A program made the translations under genes and the position numbers. DNA of 64,000 nucleotides, from assembly GCA_947500545.1 (NCBI GenBank), contig CANMSO010000001.1, positions 248,001 to 312,000 of the forward strand, written 5' to 3'. This stretch comes from an uncultured Aquimarina sp. GTDB taxonomy: Bacteria; Bacteroidota; Bacteroidia; Flavobacteriales; Flavobacteriaceae. Positions 52,612 to 61,785 of the stretch are shown one piece after another. The notes beneath the pieces were generated by a model. That model saw only the letters and a list, made by a program, of their open reading frames with translations. It ran no database searches and was not told where the DNA came from. Numbering within the stretch: the stretch's first letter is position 1; every line of letters starts with the position of its first letter.

Positions 52612-54156
52612 TTACTTATCTAGTAATCTTCTATTAAGTTTTAGTTTTATAATCTCGCTATTATCTTTGTACATTCTTTGGTAAGTAGGTAATGCAGATT
52701 TACGATCCCAATTGATGATCTCTGTTGCTGCACTTTTATTTCTAGTACCAGTTGTTGCATTAGCTATGCCAGCAATATAATCAAGAGCAGTTTTCAAGAA
52801 AGGATCACTTTCTGTTCCTAGATCACCCATATTAGTTGAAGATTCAGAAAACTCTACATCAGGAAATAATCCTCCAGCATAATCTGTTACATCATTCGCA
52901 TTTGCAGATTTAAATACTAGTGGTTGTATAGCATAAGTATGATCTGGATTAGCACCAGTTCTACCAAAACCTTCAGAGTCATAAAGAGTAACAGAAGCTT
53001 GATATTTACCAACTGTTGTTGTTCCTATTTGAATTACTTCGATGTAAGGCTTTAATCCATTAATAATTAATTCACTCGCAGAAGCAGTGTTTCCAGATGT
53101 AAGAACATGTAATTTAGGAAGGTTTAAAGAATTAATTGGAGCTCCTGTATGGATTTCATTACGAAATCTGTTAATTAGAGCTTCTTCACCTTCAGCACCT
53201 GAAGAGAATTGTGCTTGTAAATCAGCATTCCAAAGTTCTTTAAGAAAAATCTCACCATTAAATTGACCTGTAATCATACTTGCCATATCAATAGCTGTTC
53301 TTACGAGTCCACCTCCGTTATATCGTAAATCCAGAATTAATTCTGTTGCTCCATCGGCTTTAAGCTGTCCAAAAGCATCATTAAGCTGTACATCAAAATC
53401 TCCAACAAAACTATTATACATGATGTAACCGATTTTCATACCTGAATAATCTATAGTTTTGGCTACAAGGATAGGGTTTTCTGTATATTCTACTTCTGTA
53501 AGAGAAACAGTTGTACCTGTTGTGCTAACACTTGCATCGGTAAGTGTTGCTAAACCAATTGTATGAGTTTCACCAGAAAATACAGTACGATAATTATCAA
53601 ATGTAATTTGTACTCCATCTACCGTATTAAAAACATCTCCACGTTTTAATCCTTTAGCTTCTGCATCTGTTCCTGGCAATACATATCTGATAAAACCATA
53701 AATATTTCTACTACCGTCAGGATATTGAGCAAAGCTATAATCCATTCCATTACTTTTTGAAACACCACTAAATGATTGTTCTAAAGCAACATAGTCATCT
53801 ACAATAAAACTAAATTGATCTTCATCCACAAGTCGTCCACCTGCTGTAATTTTTCTATTGCTTCGTAATCCTTGGAAAGTTGCTTCAGGAGAAGAAAAAT
53901 CGCTTAAAAATTCAAATAACTCTTGATCCGTTGCAAATTTATCATTTGCCAGATTACTTACATCTGCTTTATATAAATAAGCAGCATTCATACCGCCCCA
54001 TATAAAGGCATCAATACCTTGATCTGGGTTGTCGATTACATCTGGATCTGGCTGATTTGTTGGGTCAGTCTCTGGGGTGTCATCCCCGCTAGAGCATGAT
54101 ACAATAAAAAGAAATGAAAATAATAGTATTCCTAACTTGAGTGTTTTCGCTTTCAT
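52612..54156 (-). CDS. S41-family C-terminal-processing-like lipoprotein peptidase (copy 1)
   Basis: 514 residues from MKAKTLKLGILLFS; the longer frame upstream lacks a sensible signal. Lipobox FLFIVSCSSGDD, acidic after the Cys, so probably surface-exposed. A PDZ-like part includes VLPGTDAEAKGLKRGDVFNT. The S41 core shows LILDLRYNGGGLVRTAIDMA, the nucleophile region SGNTASASELIINGL (Ser) and GTTTVGKYQAS (Lys), so the Ser-Lys dyad is present. Targets unknown. It is a tandem paralogue of the next gene, about 100 nt apart, both reading leftward. Confidence 0.9.
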   Translation of the reverse strand: MKAKTLKLGILLFSFLFIVSCSSGDDTPETDPTNQPDPDVIDNPDQGIDAFIWGGMNAAYLYKADVSNLANDKFATDQELFEFLSDFSSPEATFQGLRSNRKITAGGRLVDEDQFSFIVDDYVALEQSFSGVSKSNGMDYSFAQYPDGSRNIYGFIRYVLPGTDAEAKGLKRGDVFNTVDGVQITFDNYRTVFSGETHTIGLATLTDASVSTTGTTVSLTEVEYTENPILVAKTIDYSGMKIGYIMYNSFVGDFDVQLNDAFGQLKADGATELILDLRYNGGGLVRTAIDMASMITGQFNGEIFLKELWNADLQAQFSSGAEGEEALINRFRNEIHTGAPINSLNLPKLHVLTSGNTASASELIINGLKPYIEVIQIGTTTVGKYQASVTLYDSEGFGRTGANPDHTYAIQPLVFKSANANDVTDYAGGLFPDVEFSESSTNMGDLGTESDPFLKTALDYIAGIANATTGTRNKSAATEIINWDRKSALPTYQRMYKDNSEIIKLKLNRRLLDK

Positions 54157-54255
54157 TTGGAGTTTGTTAAAATATGTTAATTTTTCGCTAAAATACACTT
54201 TTTTTTGAAAAATGTGCAAGAAATTCCTTGAGAGGTAGTATAAAATTAGGATTAT

Positions 54256-55653
54256 TTAATCCATTCGAACATACATTTTTTCGTAATTAGGCATAAACAT
54301 TTTGCTGTTTCCAATACTCTGAAGTTGGAGTGTATTATATTTTGAAGAATTTCTGGTACCTAATATATTATCTAATGCAGCTTTTAAGAGCGGTTCGTTT
54401 TCATCTCCAAGGATTCCTAAATTTGAAAAATCCTCTTCTACTAAAACTTCAGGAGTGAATCCATCAAAATAATCTGTAAAGCCAACAGAATTGATAGATC
54501 TTAACACTAAAGGCTGGATAGCGTAGGTATGCCCTGGATCTGCTCCTTGTCTGCCATAGTTATCTGAATCGTATAAGGTGATAGATGCTTGAAATTTACC
54601 TCTGGTAGTGGATCCTATCTGAATTACATTAACATATGGATCAAGACCATTAATTACTAATTCACTAGCAGATGCAGAACTTCTTGTAGTTAATATATAA
54701 ATTCTTGATAGTTCCAGGCTATTAATCGCATCACCAGTTCTTATCTGATTGTCAAAAAGGTTAGTACCCCCAAACTGTTCTTGTCTTTCGGCATTCCACT
54801 CTTCTGTAGTAAAAACAGAACCATTAAACTGCCCGGTAATCATGCTTGATAAATCGATAGCCGAAGTTACAGAGCCTCCGCCATTATACCTCAAATCCAA
54901 TACTAAATCTGTTATATTGTCAGATTTAAAATTTGCAAATGCAGTATTAAGTTGTCCATCAAAATCAGCAGTGAATGAATTATACATAAGATATCCAACT
55001 GGATTACCACCAACATCGATAGTTTTTGAAATAAAAACAGGATTTTCTGTATACTGAATTTTATTTAAGGAAACCGTTTCTCCTGTTGGTGTAACATCTG
55101 TACCGTCAAAGGTCGCTAGTCCTATAGTGTACGATTCAGGATTTAGTAATTGACTAAAGTTCTGATCAGTAATTTGGGTTCCATCAATGGTATTAAAAAT
55201 ATCACCGCGTTTAATTCCTTTTGCCGTGGCATCGGTATCAGGTAGCACATAACGTACATAACCAAATACATTGGTATCACTATTTGGGTAACGAACCAAA
55301 CCAAACTCCATTCCATTGTTTCGTGTAATCCCGTCAAAAGCTTGTTCTAATGCTATATAATCGTCTACAAGAAAGCTAAAATCATCAACACTTGATTGTA
55401 AAGCTTCAAAAATTCCTTCGGGAGAAGAAAACCCTCTTAAGAAATCAGTATATTCCTGATCTGAAGAAAAACGGTCATTTGCCAAATCTGCAACATCATC
55501 CTTGTACAAATAGAAAATATTCATCCCTTTCCAGATAAAATCATTTATATCTAAAGTAGTTGAAATTTGCGGCACATCATCATTATCATCAAAACATCCA
55601 GTAAGTAAACTTACAAATAGAAGGAACATAACAAGGTACTTCAAATATTTCAT
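54256..55653 (-). CDS. S41-family lipoprotein peptidase (copy 2)
   Basis: 465 residues from MKYLKYLVMFLLF, chosen because the lipobox LLTGCFDDNDD follows correctly; the frame is open further upstream without a signal. Same layout as copy 1: VLPDTDATAKGIKRGDIFNT (PDZ), LVLDLRYNGGGSVTSAIDLS, RSSASASELVINGL (Ser) and GSTTRGKFQAS (Lys). The two copies align along their full length with many substitutions, so the duplication is not recent. Divergent from the ECF sigma gene across 134 nt. Confidence 0.9.
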   Translation of the reverse strand: MKYLKYLVMFLLFVSLLTGCFDDNDDVPQISTTLDINDFIWKGMNIFYLYKDDVADLANDRFSSDQEYTDFLRGFSSPEGIFEALQSSVDDFSFLVDDYIALEQAFDGITRNNGMEFGLVRYPNSDTNVFGYVRYVLPDTDATAKGIKRGDIFNTIDGTQITDQNFSQLLNPESYTIGLATFDGTDVTPTGETVSLNKIQYTENPVFISKTIDVGGNPVGYLMYNSFTADFDGQLNTAFANFKSDNITDLVLDLRYNGGGSVTSAIDLSSMITGQFNGSVFTTEEWNAERQEQFGGTNLFDNQIRTGDAINSLELSRIYILTTRSSASASELVINGLDPYVNVIQIGSTTRGKFQASITLYDSDNYGRQGADPGHTYAIQPLVLRSINSVGFTDYFDGFTPEVLVEEDFSNLGILGDENEPLLKAALDNILGTRNSSKYNTLQLQSIGNSKMFMPNYEKMYVRMD

Positions 55654-55787
55654 AGCGTCTTTCTTTAAGTACAAAGCGTTAAAAGTAACTACTTTATTAT
55701 AATTTTGAAAAAGAATGTAACAAATTATATGTATAGTCGTCTCCCTTATATAAAGCTGACAAAGTTTTATGTAACGACCAACCAATA

Positions 55788-56297
55788 ATGAAAGAAAGAG
55801 CATTTATAACGCTAACAAATGGATTTAAGGATAAGCTATATAGACTTGCCAAGCGTTTACTTGTTAGTAATGAAGAAGCAGAAGACGCTACACAAGAAGT
55901 ATTATTGAAGCTATGGAGGAATAAAACTAAAATGGCAGAATATAAAAATGTAGAAGCTTTTGCTATGACAATGACCAAAAATTATTGTTATGATAAGTTA
56001 AAGGCAAAAGAAACTGGAAACTTAAAAATTGTACATAGTAATTATAGGGATGAGCAACCATCGCTGCAAAGACAAGTTGAAGCAAAAGATAGCTTGGATT
56101 GGGTTGGTAAGATTATGAATGACTTACCAGAACAACAGCGAATGATTATTCAACTTAGAGACATAGAACAATATAATAATGCAGAGATAGCAGACATGCT
56201 GGGAATTAATGAAACGGCAGTAAGGGTAGCATTATCAAGAGGTAGAAAAAAAATTAGAGAAGAATTATTAAAAAAACACAATTATGGAGTTGTCTAA
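55788..56297 (+). CDS. ECF-type RNA polymerase sigma-70 factor
   Basis: 169 residues. Region 2: YRLAKRLLVSNEEAEDATQE and VLLKLWRNKTKMAEYKNVEA. Region 4: LPEQQRMIIQLRDIEQYNNA and EIADMLGINETAVRVALSRG with RKKIREEL. No N-terminal extension. It overlaps the next gene by 14 nt and heads a four-gene unit with a membrane protein and two DUF4252 proteins, a common flavobacterial grouping. It probably directs its own operon in answer to an envelope signal. Confidence 0.94.
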   Translation: MKERAFITLTNGFKDKLYRLAKRLLVSNEEAEDATQEVLLKLWRNKTKMAEYKNVEAFAMTMTKNYCYDKLKAKETGNLKIVHSNYRDEQPSLQRQVEAKDSLDWVGKIMNDLPEQQRMIIQLRDIEQYNNAEIADMLGINETAVRVALSRGRKKIREELLKKHNYGVV

Positions 56298-56715
56298 CAT
56301 AGAAAGATTACTGGAAAAGTATTTTGAAGGCGAAACGACCATTTCTGAAGAAAAAGAATTAAAGGTTTATTTTACCAGAGAAACTGTGCCGTCGCATCTA
56401 GAGAGATACAAAGATTTATTCCAATATTTTTCAGAAGAGAGTACCATAACGGCTACCAAAGGGTTAGAATTTGGAGCAAGTAGAAAATCCAGATATACCT
56501 GGATTGGTATTGCAGCATCAATAGCTTTGATTGCAGGAGTATTTTTAACAAAAACCCCACAACCAGAGCCAGTTGATACCTTTGAAAACCCTGAAATAGC
56601 ACTTCAAGAAACCAAAAAAATCCTCAATATGGTTTCGCAATATATGAATGAGGGTAAGCAGGGATTGGTGTACCTGCATGAATTTGAAAACACTAAAAAT
56701 AAGTTTATAAAGTAA
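56284..56715 (+). CDS. Putative anti-sigma factor-like membrane protein
   Basis: 143 residues. The N-terminal ~60 residues (LSNIERLLEKYFEGETTISE, EKELKVYFTRETVPSHLERY, DLFQYFSEE) resemble the cytosolic helical part seen in Bacteroidetes proteins next to ECF sigma factors. One membrane span follows (YTWIGIAASIALIAGVFLT), then a short outside part. Overlap with the sigma gene supports a sigma-binding role, but the classical zinc anti-sigma motif HxxxCxxC is absent. Role inferred from position. Confidence 0.75.
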   Translation: MELSNIERLLEKYFEGETTISEEKELKVYFTRETVPSHLERYKDLFQYFSEESTITATKGLEFGASRKSRYTWIGIAASIALIAGVFLTKTPQPEPVDTFENPEIALQETKKILNMVSQYMNEGKQGLVYLHEFENTKNKFIK

Positions 56716-56760
56716 AAAAATAATTAACACCGGCTAAGGTGTAATTTAAAATTATCAATT

Positions 56761-57300
56761 ATGAAAAAGTTAGCAATTGTTTTAATATTCGCTGTTTTAC
56801 CATACGTATCAAATGCTCAAAGTTATTTTGATAAATACGAAAACATGAATGATGTAACCTCTATGGTGATCACCAATAAAATGTTTAAACTGTTAAGCAA
56901 AATAGATTTTGAGAGCACAGATGCTGAAACACAAGAATATCTTAACCTCGTAGAGAATATTAATAATATCAAGGTATTTGTTACCGAAAATAAAGAAGTA
57001 GGTAAAAAAATGAAAGGAGATGTAGATACGTACCTTAAGACTTCTTCTCTAGATGAGTTAATGCGTATCAAAAGCGATGACGGAGAGAATATTAAGTTTT
57101 ATGTAAAGCCCGGTAGTGATGAAGATCATGTAAGGGAACTATTTATGTACCTTGTAGGAAACGAAGCAAAAGAAGGAAGCCCAGAAACGGTAATATTGAC
57201 AATAACCGGTAATATAGATTTGAAACAAGTTTCAAAATTGGCAAATGATCTTAATATCCCTGGAGGGAAAGAGTTAAAAAATGTGAAGAAAGGAAATTAA
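56761..57300 (+). CDS. DUF4252 protein (copy 1)
   Basis: 179 residues. Signal peptide MKKLAIVLIFAVLPYVSNAQ, no lipobox. DUF4252 features: YFDKYENMNDVTSMVITNKM, LNLVENINNIKVFVTENKEV, YLKTSSLDELMRIKSDDGEN, and TVILTITGNIDLKQVSKLAN. Family function is unknown; it is repeatedly coded beside ECF sigma factors. Third gene of the sigma unit, 45 nt after the membrane protein. Confidence 0.9.
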   Translation: MKKLAIVLIFAVLPYVSNAQSYFDKYENMNDVTSMVITNKMFKLLSKIDFESTDAETQEYLNLVENINNIKVFVTENKEVGKKMKGDVDTYLKTSSLDELMRIKSDDGENIKFYVKPGSDEDHVRELFMYLVGNEAKEGSPETVILTITGNIDLKQVSKLANDLNIPGGKELKNVKKGN

Positions 57301-57322
57301 TCAATAATTAATTTTTTAAGCA

Positions 57323-57360
57323 CAATTCTTCTTCTGGTTATTTGACCGGAAGAAGAATTG
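57323..57360 (+). other. Hairpin between the two DUF4252 genes
   Basis: A long stem (CAATTCTTCTTCTGGT with ACCGGAAGAAGAATTG, one wobble pair) is followed by TTTAAAAT, a weak tail. It may cause partial termination, lowering the second DUF4252 gene. Confidence 0.5.
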
Positions 57361-57403
57361 TTTAAAATATCAATCAAAAACAATCAATCAAAAAAATAGT
57401 AGA

Positions 57404-57943
57404 ATGAAAAATGTATTTAAAGTTTTAGGCGTAGCTTGTATATCATTATTAATGAGCTGTAATAGTGAACCTTCATTACAAAGGTATTTTGTGGACCATC
57501 AAGATGATAACGATTTTATCGCTGTAGATGTACCATCTAGTCTTTTGGACAAGGATGGGATGGAACTAAGTGAAGAAGAAAAAGAAACCTTAGGAAGTAT
57601 TAAAAAGGTAAACTTTTTAGCCTTAAAGCTTAATAAAGAGTTGAAAGGAAAATATGATAAGGAAAGTGAAGCAATCAATAAAATTCTTAGTTCTGAGAAG
57701 TATGAAACTCTTATGAAAATTGGATCTGATGCAACAAATATCGTTCTAAAATTCCAAGGTGATGATGACAGGATTGATGAAGTAATTGTATTTGCAACGA
57801 ATAATGAAAGAGGGTTAGCACTTGTACGTGTACTAGGAAAAGACATGAAGCCAGAAAAAATAGCAAAATTAGCAAACTCAGTAGAGAAAATGGACTTAAG
57901 TGCATTTAAAGAGATTGCAGAAACAATTAATATTGATGACTAG
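57404..57943 (+). CDS. DUF4252 lipoprotein (copy 2)
   Basis: 179 residues. The lipobox ISLLMSC makes this copy a lipoprotein, unlike copy 1. DUF4252 pattern: DFIAVDVPSSLLDKDGMELS, KVNFLALKLNKELKGKYDKE, SSEKYETLMKIGSDATNIVL, and RGLALVRVLGKDMKPEKIAK. The same length as copy 1 but only distantly similar. The two may act as one secreted and one anchored partner. Function unknown. Confidence 0.88.
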   Translation: MKNVFKVLGVACISLLMSCNSEPSLQRYFVDHQDDNDFIAVDVPSSLLDKDGMELSEEEKETLGSIKKVNFLALKLNKELKGKYDKESEAINKILSSEKYETLMKIGSDATNIVLKFQGDDDRIDEVIVFATNNERGLALVRVLGKDMKPEKIAKLANSVEKMDLSAFKEIAETINIDD

Positions 57944-57965
57944 TTCAAACAATATATAAAACAAG

Positions 57966-57993
57966 AAAAGCCTCGATTAATATCGAGGCTTTT
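57966..57993. terminator. Bidirectional terminator between the sigma operon and purB
   Basis: A 12-bp perfect stem (AAAAGCCTCGAT with ATCGAGGCTTTT), 4-nt loop and T-run, 22 nt after the DUF4252 stop and just after the purB stop on the other strand. Confidence 0.9.
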
Positions 57994-58014
57994 TATTTTA
58001 AAATGCTATTAGAA

Positions 58015-59358
58015 TTATATTCCGGTATAATTAGAAGGAGTAATTTGTTTTAATTCGGCTTTTATTTCTTCTGAAACTTTCAAGGTATCTATAAAATTAG
58101 ATATAGAACCTTGATTTATAGACTCATTAGTACGAGTTAACCCTTTTAGTGCCTCATAAGGGTTAGGATATCCTTCTCTCCTTAAAATAGTCTGAATGGC
58201 TTCAGCAACAACTGCCCAATTGTTTTCTAGGTCTTCGGCAAATTTAGTTTCATTTAGCAGGAGTTTATTTAGTCCTTTTAAGGTGGCTTGAAATGCAATT
58301 ATAGTATGACCAAATGGAACACCCACATTCCTTAAAACAGTACTGTCGGTTAGATCACGTTGTAGTCTACTTACAGGTAATTTTGCAGAAAGATGCTCAA
58401 ATAAGGCATTAGCTATACCTAAGTTTCCTTCACTATTTTCAAAATCTATTGGGTTTACTTTATGTGGCATAGCCGAAGAACCTACTTCACCTTTTTTGAT
58501 TTTTTGTTTGAAATAATCCATAGATACATACGTCCAAACATCTCTATCCAAATCAAGAATGATGGTATTGATACGTTTTAACCCGTCAAAAAGTGCAGCC
58601 ATATGATCATAATGTTCTATTTGAGTAGTAGGAAAAGAGTGGTGTAAACCTAGTTTTTCCTGTACAAAATGAGTTCCAAAAGCTTTCCAGTCAATATCTG
58701 GGTAGGCCACCTTATGAGCATTATAATTTCCTGTTGCTCCTCCAAACTTGGCAGCACTAGGAATATCTTTAAGAAGATCAAATTGTGCTTCAAGTCTGGT
58801 TACATAAACCTGAAACTCTTTTCCTAATCTAGTTGGTGATGCTGGCTGCCCGTGTGTGCGAGCTAACATAGATATTTCTGACCATTCATCAACTAAAGAT
58901 TTTAATTTCTCTAAAAGTTCAGTATATTCAGGAATATATACATTGTTTATAGCTTCTTTAATACTTAATGGTATAGCCGTGTTATTTATGTCCTGAGAGG
59001 TCAAACCAAAGTGTATAAACTCCTTATGTTCTTGTAAACCAAGAAGGTCAAATTTTTCTTTTATAAAATATTCTACAGCTTTTACATCATGGTTTGTAAC
59101 TTTTTCAATTTCCTTAATGGCAGCAGCGTCCTCACCAGAAAAAGTGGTATAAATTTCTCTAAGTTTACCAAATAATGCAGAATCAATTTTCTGTAATTGA
59201 GGTAAGGGCAGCTCGCATAATGTAATGAAATATTCAATTTCTACTAAAACACGATACTTTATCAGGGCCTCTTCACTAAAAAATACACTTAGAGATTTGG
59301 TTTTTGATGCATAACGACCATCTATTGGAGAAATAGCTTGTAAAGGAAATGATGACAT
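58015..59358 (-). CDS. purB: Adenylosuccinate lyase
   Basis: 447 residues. Works twice in purine synthesis, releasing fumarate from SAICAR and adenylosuccinate. LQAISPIDGRYASKTKSL opens the protein; EKVTNHDVKAVEYFIKEKF and EFIHFGLTSQDINNTAIPLS are conserved; the catalytic His is in LARTHGQPASPTRLGKEF; the signature loop is GSSAMPHKVNPIDFENSEGN. Length and motifs match the short E. coli-like type. Followed on the same strand (upstream) by the HEAT-like gene, 148 nt away. Confidence 0.97.
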   Translation of the reverse strand: MSSFPLQAISPIDGRYASKTKSLSVFFSEEALIKYRVLVEIEYFITLCELPLPQLQKIDSALFGKLREIYTTFSGEDAAAIKEIEKVTNHDVKAVEYFIKEKFDLLGLQEHKEFIHFGLTSQDINNTAIPLSIKEAINNVYIPEYTELLEKLKSLVDEWSEISMLARTHGQPASPTRLGKEFQVYVTRLEAQFDLLKDIPSAAKFGGATGNYNAHKVAYPDIDWKAFGTHFVQEKLGLHHSFPTTQIEHYDHMAALFDGLKRINTIILDLDRDVWTYVSMDYFKQKIKKGEVGSSAMPHKVNPIDFENSEGNLGIANALFEHLSAKLPVSRLQRDLTDSTVLRNVGVPFGHTIIAFQATLKGLNKLLLNETKFAEDLENNWAVVAEAIQTILRREGYPNPYEALKGLTRTNESINQGSISNFIDTLKVSEEIKAELKQITPSNYTGI

Positions 59359-59506
59359 AAATTTCTTTTTTGAAGCTGCAAAGATAATTTAATTAATTAC
59401 GATATACGAAGTTGCTCTGTATGAATTTTTTTACATTCTTTAAAGGTCTTGAAGTTTCTAAAAAGAGATAAAAGCTAGTACAATAGTTTATGCAAAGTAT
59501 TTTTAA

Positions 59507-60064
59507 TTATACTTTTATTTTTTTTAATACCATTCTGGATCTGGCCTTGTAAGCTGCACTACCAGAGCTGTAGTTGTTTTCAAGAGTTATTTTTAGCTCT
59601 GGATGTACCCAGTCGAATTCTGTTCCCAATAAATATAGAGATGTCATTGAATATGCTTTGGGAGCTACTTTTTGATCTGTAATTAACCAATCAAAGCATA
59701 TTTCGGTAATTTTTTCACGATGAGTTGTAGTTAAAAACTTCCTTACACTAACAGATTTCTCTTTGTAATATGCAAGAATAAGATATTCGAAAATTTTTGC
59801 TATTGGCCGAACCCCCGAATGCTGATATACTTTTGAAGCAATAACGAGAAGTTCATCTAAATACGGAAGAATCGTCTCTAGATTGTTCTTACATAAAAAC
59901 TCTAACCCCCAGGAAGCTCTGCATGAAATTTCATTTTCTACTTTATTGCAAACGTTTAAAAGATCCGGAAGAATTTCAGGATTATCAAGGATCAAATTTG
60001 CAAAATTGTTCCTTTTCTCACGAGAATGATTAACATTGTTCAATACTTCTTCAAGGGATATCAT
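59507..60064 (-). CDS. HEAT-like helical protein of unknown function
   Basis: 185 residues, all helical by pattern, with paired helices of about 35-40 residues reminiscent of HEAT repeats: NNFANLILDNPEILPDLLNV, CRASWGLEFLCKNNLETILP, SVRKFLTTTHREKITEICFD, and a closing AAYKARSRMVLKKIKV. Relatives in flavobacteria sit next to purB and are often labelled adenylosuccinate lyase by transfer of the neighbour's name; no lyase motif is present. Function unknown. Confidence 0.8.
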   Translation of the reverse strand: MISLEEVLNNVNHSREKRNNFANLILDNPEILPDLLNVCNKVENEISCRASWGLEFLCKNNLETILPYLDELLVIASKVYQHSGVRPIAKIFEYLILAYYKEKSVSVRKFLTTTHREKITEICFDWLITDQKVAPKAYSMTSLYLLGTEFDWVHPELKITLENNYSSGSAAYKARSRMVLKKIKV

Positions 60065-60182
60065 AGTACTTGTAGTGTAATGATTTCAAAATTACAGAAT
60101 AATAATTACTTGTTAAAATCGTTATTTGTTCTGTAACAGGTAATTGTCAACATGATTTTTGCCATGCTAAATCAACTACACA

Positions 60183-60713
60183 ATGTTAGCTAAGATTAAA
60201 AATATTTTTATTGTACTTTTCTTGTTTTTGGTGATTACACAATTTTTACGACCAGAAAAAAACGAAGCTAGTTATACTAGTATTACTACTTTTGAAGAAC
60301 AAGCATCGGTTACTCCCCAAATTCAATCTATTTTACAAAATAAGTGTTATGACTGTCACAGTAATACTACACAATATCCCTGGTTTATGGAGGTAAGTCC
60401 GATTTCACATTGGATGGCCTATCATATTGAAGAGGGTAAAGAACATTTTAATGTATCTAAATGGGAGATGTATACTGATAAACAAAAAGACCATAAACTT
60501 GAAGAGTTTATAGAAGAAATAGAGAAAAAAGAAATGCCTCTTAAATCTTATACCTGGATTCATGGTGAATTGTCAAAACAGGATGCAGAAAAATTAATTA
60601 ATTGGGCGCAGGAAACTAGGGCCAAAGTAAAAGAAACGCCAAAAGATTCGTTAAATCATAAGGAGGTGGCTACAAATGTAACTGATAGTATTGTGACAGA
60701 TAGTATTCAATAA
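60183..60713 (+). CDS. Haem-binding-domain protein with one CxxCH motif
   Basis: 176 residues. A single N-terminal membrane segment (IFIVLFLFLVITQFL) anchors it; the CYDCHSNTTQYPWFMEVSPI segment is the c-type haem site of the Haem_bd family (PF14376 type), followed by ISHWMAYHIEEGKEHFNVS and EMPLKSYTWIHGELSK. The C-terminal ~30 residues are polar and variable. It probably carries electrons in the periplasm; partners are not evident nearby. Confidence 0.88.
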   Translation: MLAKIKNIFIVLFLFLVITQFLRPEKNEASYTSITTFEEQASVTPQIQSILQNKCYDCHSNTTQYPWFMEVSPISHWMAYHIEEGKEHFNVSKWEMYTDKQKDHKLEEFIEEIEKKEMPLKSYTWIHGELSKQDAEKLINWAQETRAKVKETPKDSLNHKEVATNVTDSIVTDSIQ

Positions 60714-60718
60714 GAAAT

Positions 60719-61396
60719 CTATTTTATTAACTTGCTTACCACTTTTGGAACACCAATAGTGGCATTTTCGGGTATAATAGTAAGATTTCCCTTTGGTTGC
60801 ATCATAGGATTAGGATCTATAAAATATACTGGTGTTTTATGAGGAGCATATTGTAGTAAACTGGCTGCAGGATATACTTGCATAGAAGTACCTATTATTA
60901 TTAAAACATCGGCTTGCTCTGTGATTGTTATAGCCAGATCTAACATAGGGACTTCTTCACCAAACCACACGATATGAGGGCGTAATTGGGAGTTGTGTTC
61001 ACAAAAATCTCCTTTATTCAGATCTTTTTTCCAGTCTAGTATTAGGTTTTCATCAAACTGACTTCTAACCTTAAATAACTCACCGTGCAGATGTGTAATT
61101 TTAGAACTACCTGCTCTTTCATGTAAATCATCTACATTTTGTGTAATTATGTTAACATCATGATACTTCTCTAATTCATAAAGTGCCAAATGCGCCTGGT
61201 TAGGGGCTACAGTTAATAGCTGCGCTCGTCTCTTATTATAAAAATCCAAAACCAATTCCGGATTGTTTTTCCAGCCTATTGGAGAGGCCACCTCCATAAT
61301 ATCATGACCTTCCCAGAGACCATCAGATCCCCTAAAGGTACTTATTCCACTTTCTGCACTAATTCCTGCACCGGTTAAGACTACTATTTTTTTCAT
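60719..61396 (-). CDS. Sir2-family NAD-dependent deacylase
   Basis: 225 residues. LTGAGISAESGISTFRGSDG binds NAD; TQNVDDLHERAGSSKITHLH contains the catalytic His in HLHGELF. YNKRRAQL supplies the Tyr and Arg of class III sirtuins that recognise succinyl or malonyl lysine. The zinc module of the family is missing its Cys pairs: the stretch VRSQFDENLILDWKKDLNKG through NSQLRPHIVWFGEE has one Cys only. Removes acyl groups from protein lysine. Convergent with the haem-binding gene, 5 nt between stops. Confidence 0.92.
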   Translation of the reverse strand: MKKIVVLTGAGISAESGISTFRGSDGLWEGHDIMEVASPIGWKNNPELVLDFYNKRRAQLLTVAPNQAHLALYELEKYHDVNIITQNVDDLHERAGSSKITHLHGELFKVRSQFDENLILDWKKDLNKGDFCEHNSQLRPHIVWFGEEVPMLDLAITITEQADVLIIIGTSMQVYPAASLLQYAPHKTPVYFIDPNPMMQPKGNLTIIPENATIGVPKVVSKLIK

Positions 61397-61785
61397 AAAC
61401 TGATTTTATCTAAAACAGATTAAAACTATTCAAAATTGATGAGTAATGTGCACTAAATAAATATAGATTTTTCATGTTTTTGATAAATGCTAAACAGTTT
61501 TTGGTGAAAATTTATGCGTTTTTTTGTCCTAAAAAATAATTTATTAGCGTTTTTTAACAAAACTATATAATTATGTTAAGTTTTGTGCGTTTATATGTTT
61601 TGTGTTTTTTATCGGTAAAACAGAGTTTTTTGTCGATGAAAGTGTAAATATAACTATCTGATTGTAAATAAGTTCCGTATTAATATTACGGTTTTTCCGT
61701 AACAAATAAAACGGTAAAAACCCTATCTTGTTGGTAGAATAATAATCAATAATTGACCAACGCTAAATTTTTAATCTAATACCTT
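61397..61785. promoter_or_regulatory. AT-rich leader of the LytTR regulator with clustered CCGT/ACGG repeats
   Basis: 389 nt without a gene. Four half-sites alternate in direction at 61675-61678 (CCGT), 61688-61691 (ACGG), 61697-61700 (CCGT) and 61711-61714 (ACGG), forming overlapping inverted repeats such as TTACGG-N5-CCGTAA. This looks like an array for a dimeric regulator, possibly the LytTR protein itself, about 75-110 nt before its start codon. Confidence 0.4.

Noticed and set aside
59507..60064. Adenylosuccinate lyase label for the gene next to purB
   Set aside because: No lyase signature; it is a helical-repeat protein and purB itself is intact next door.
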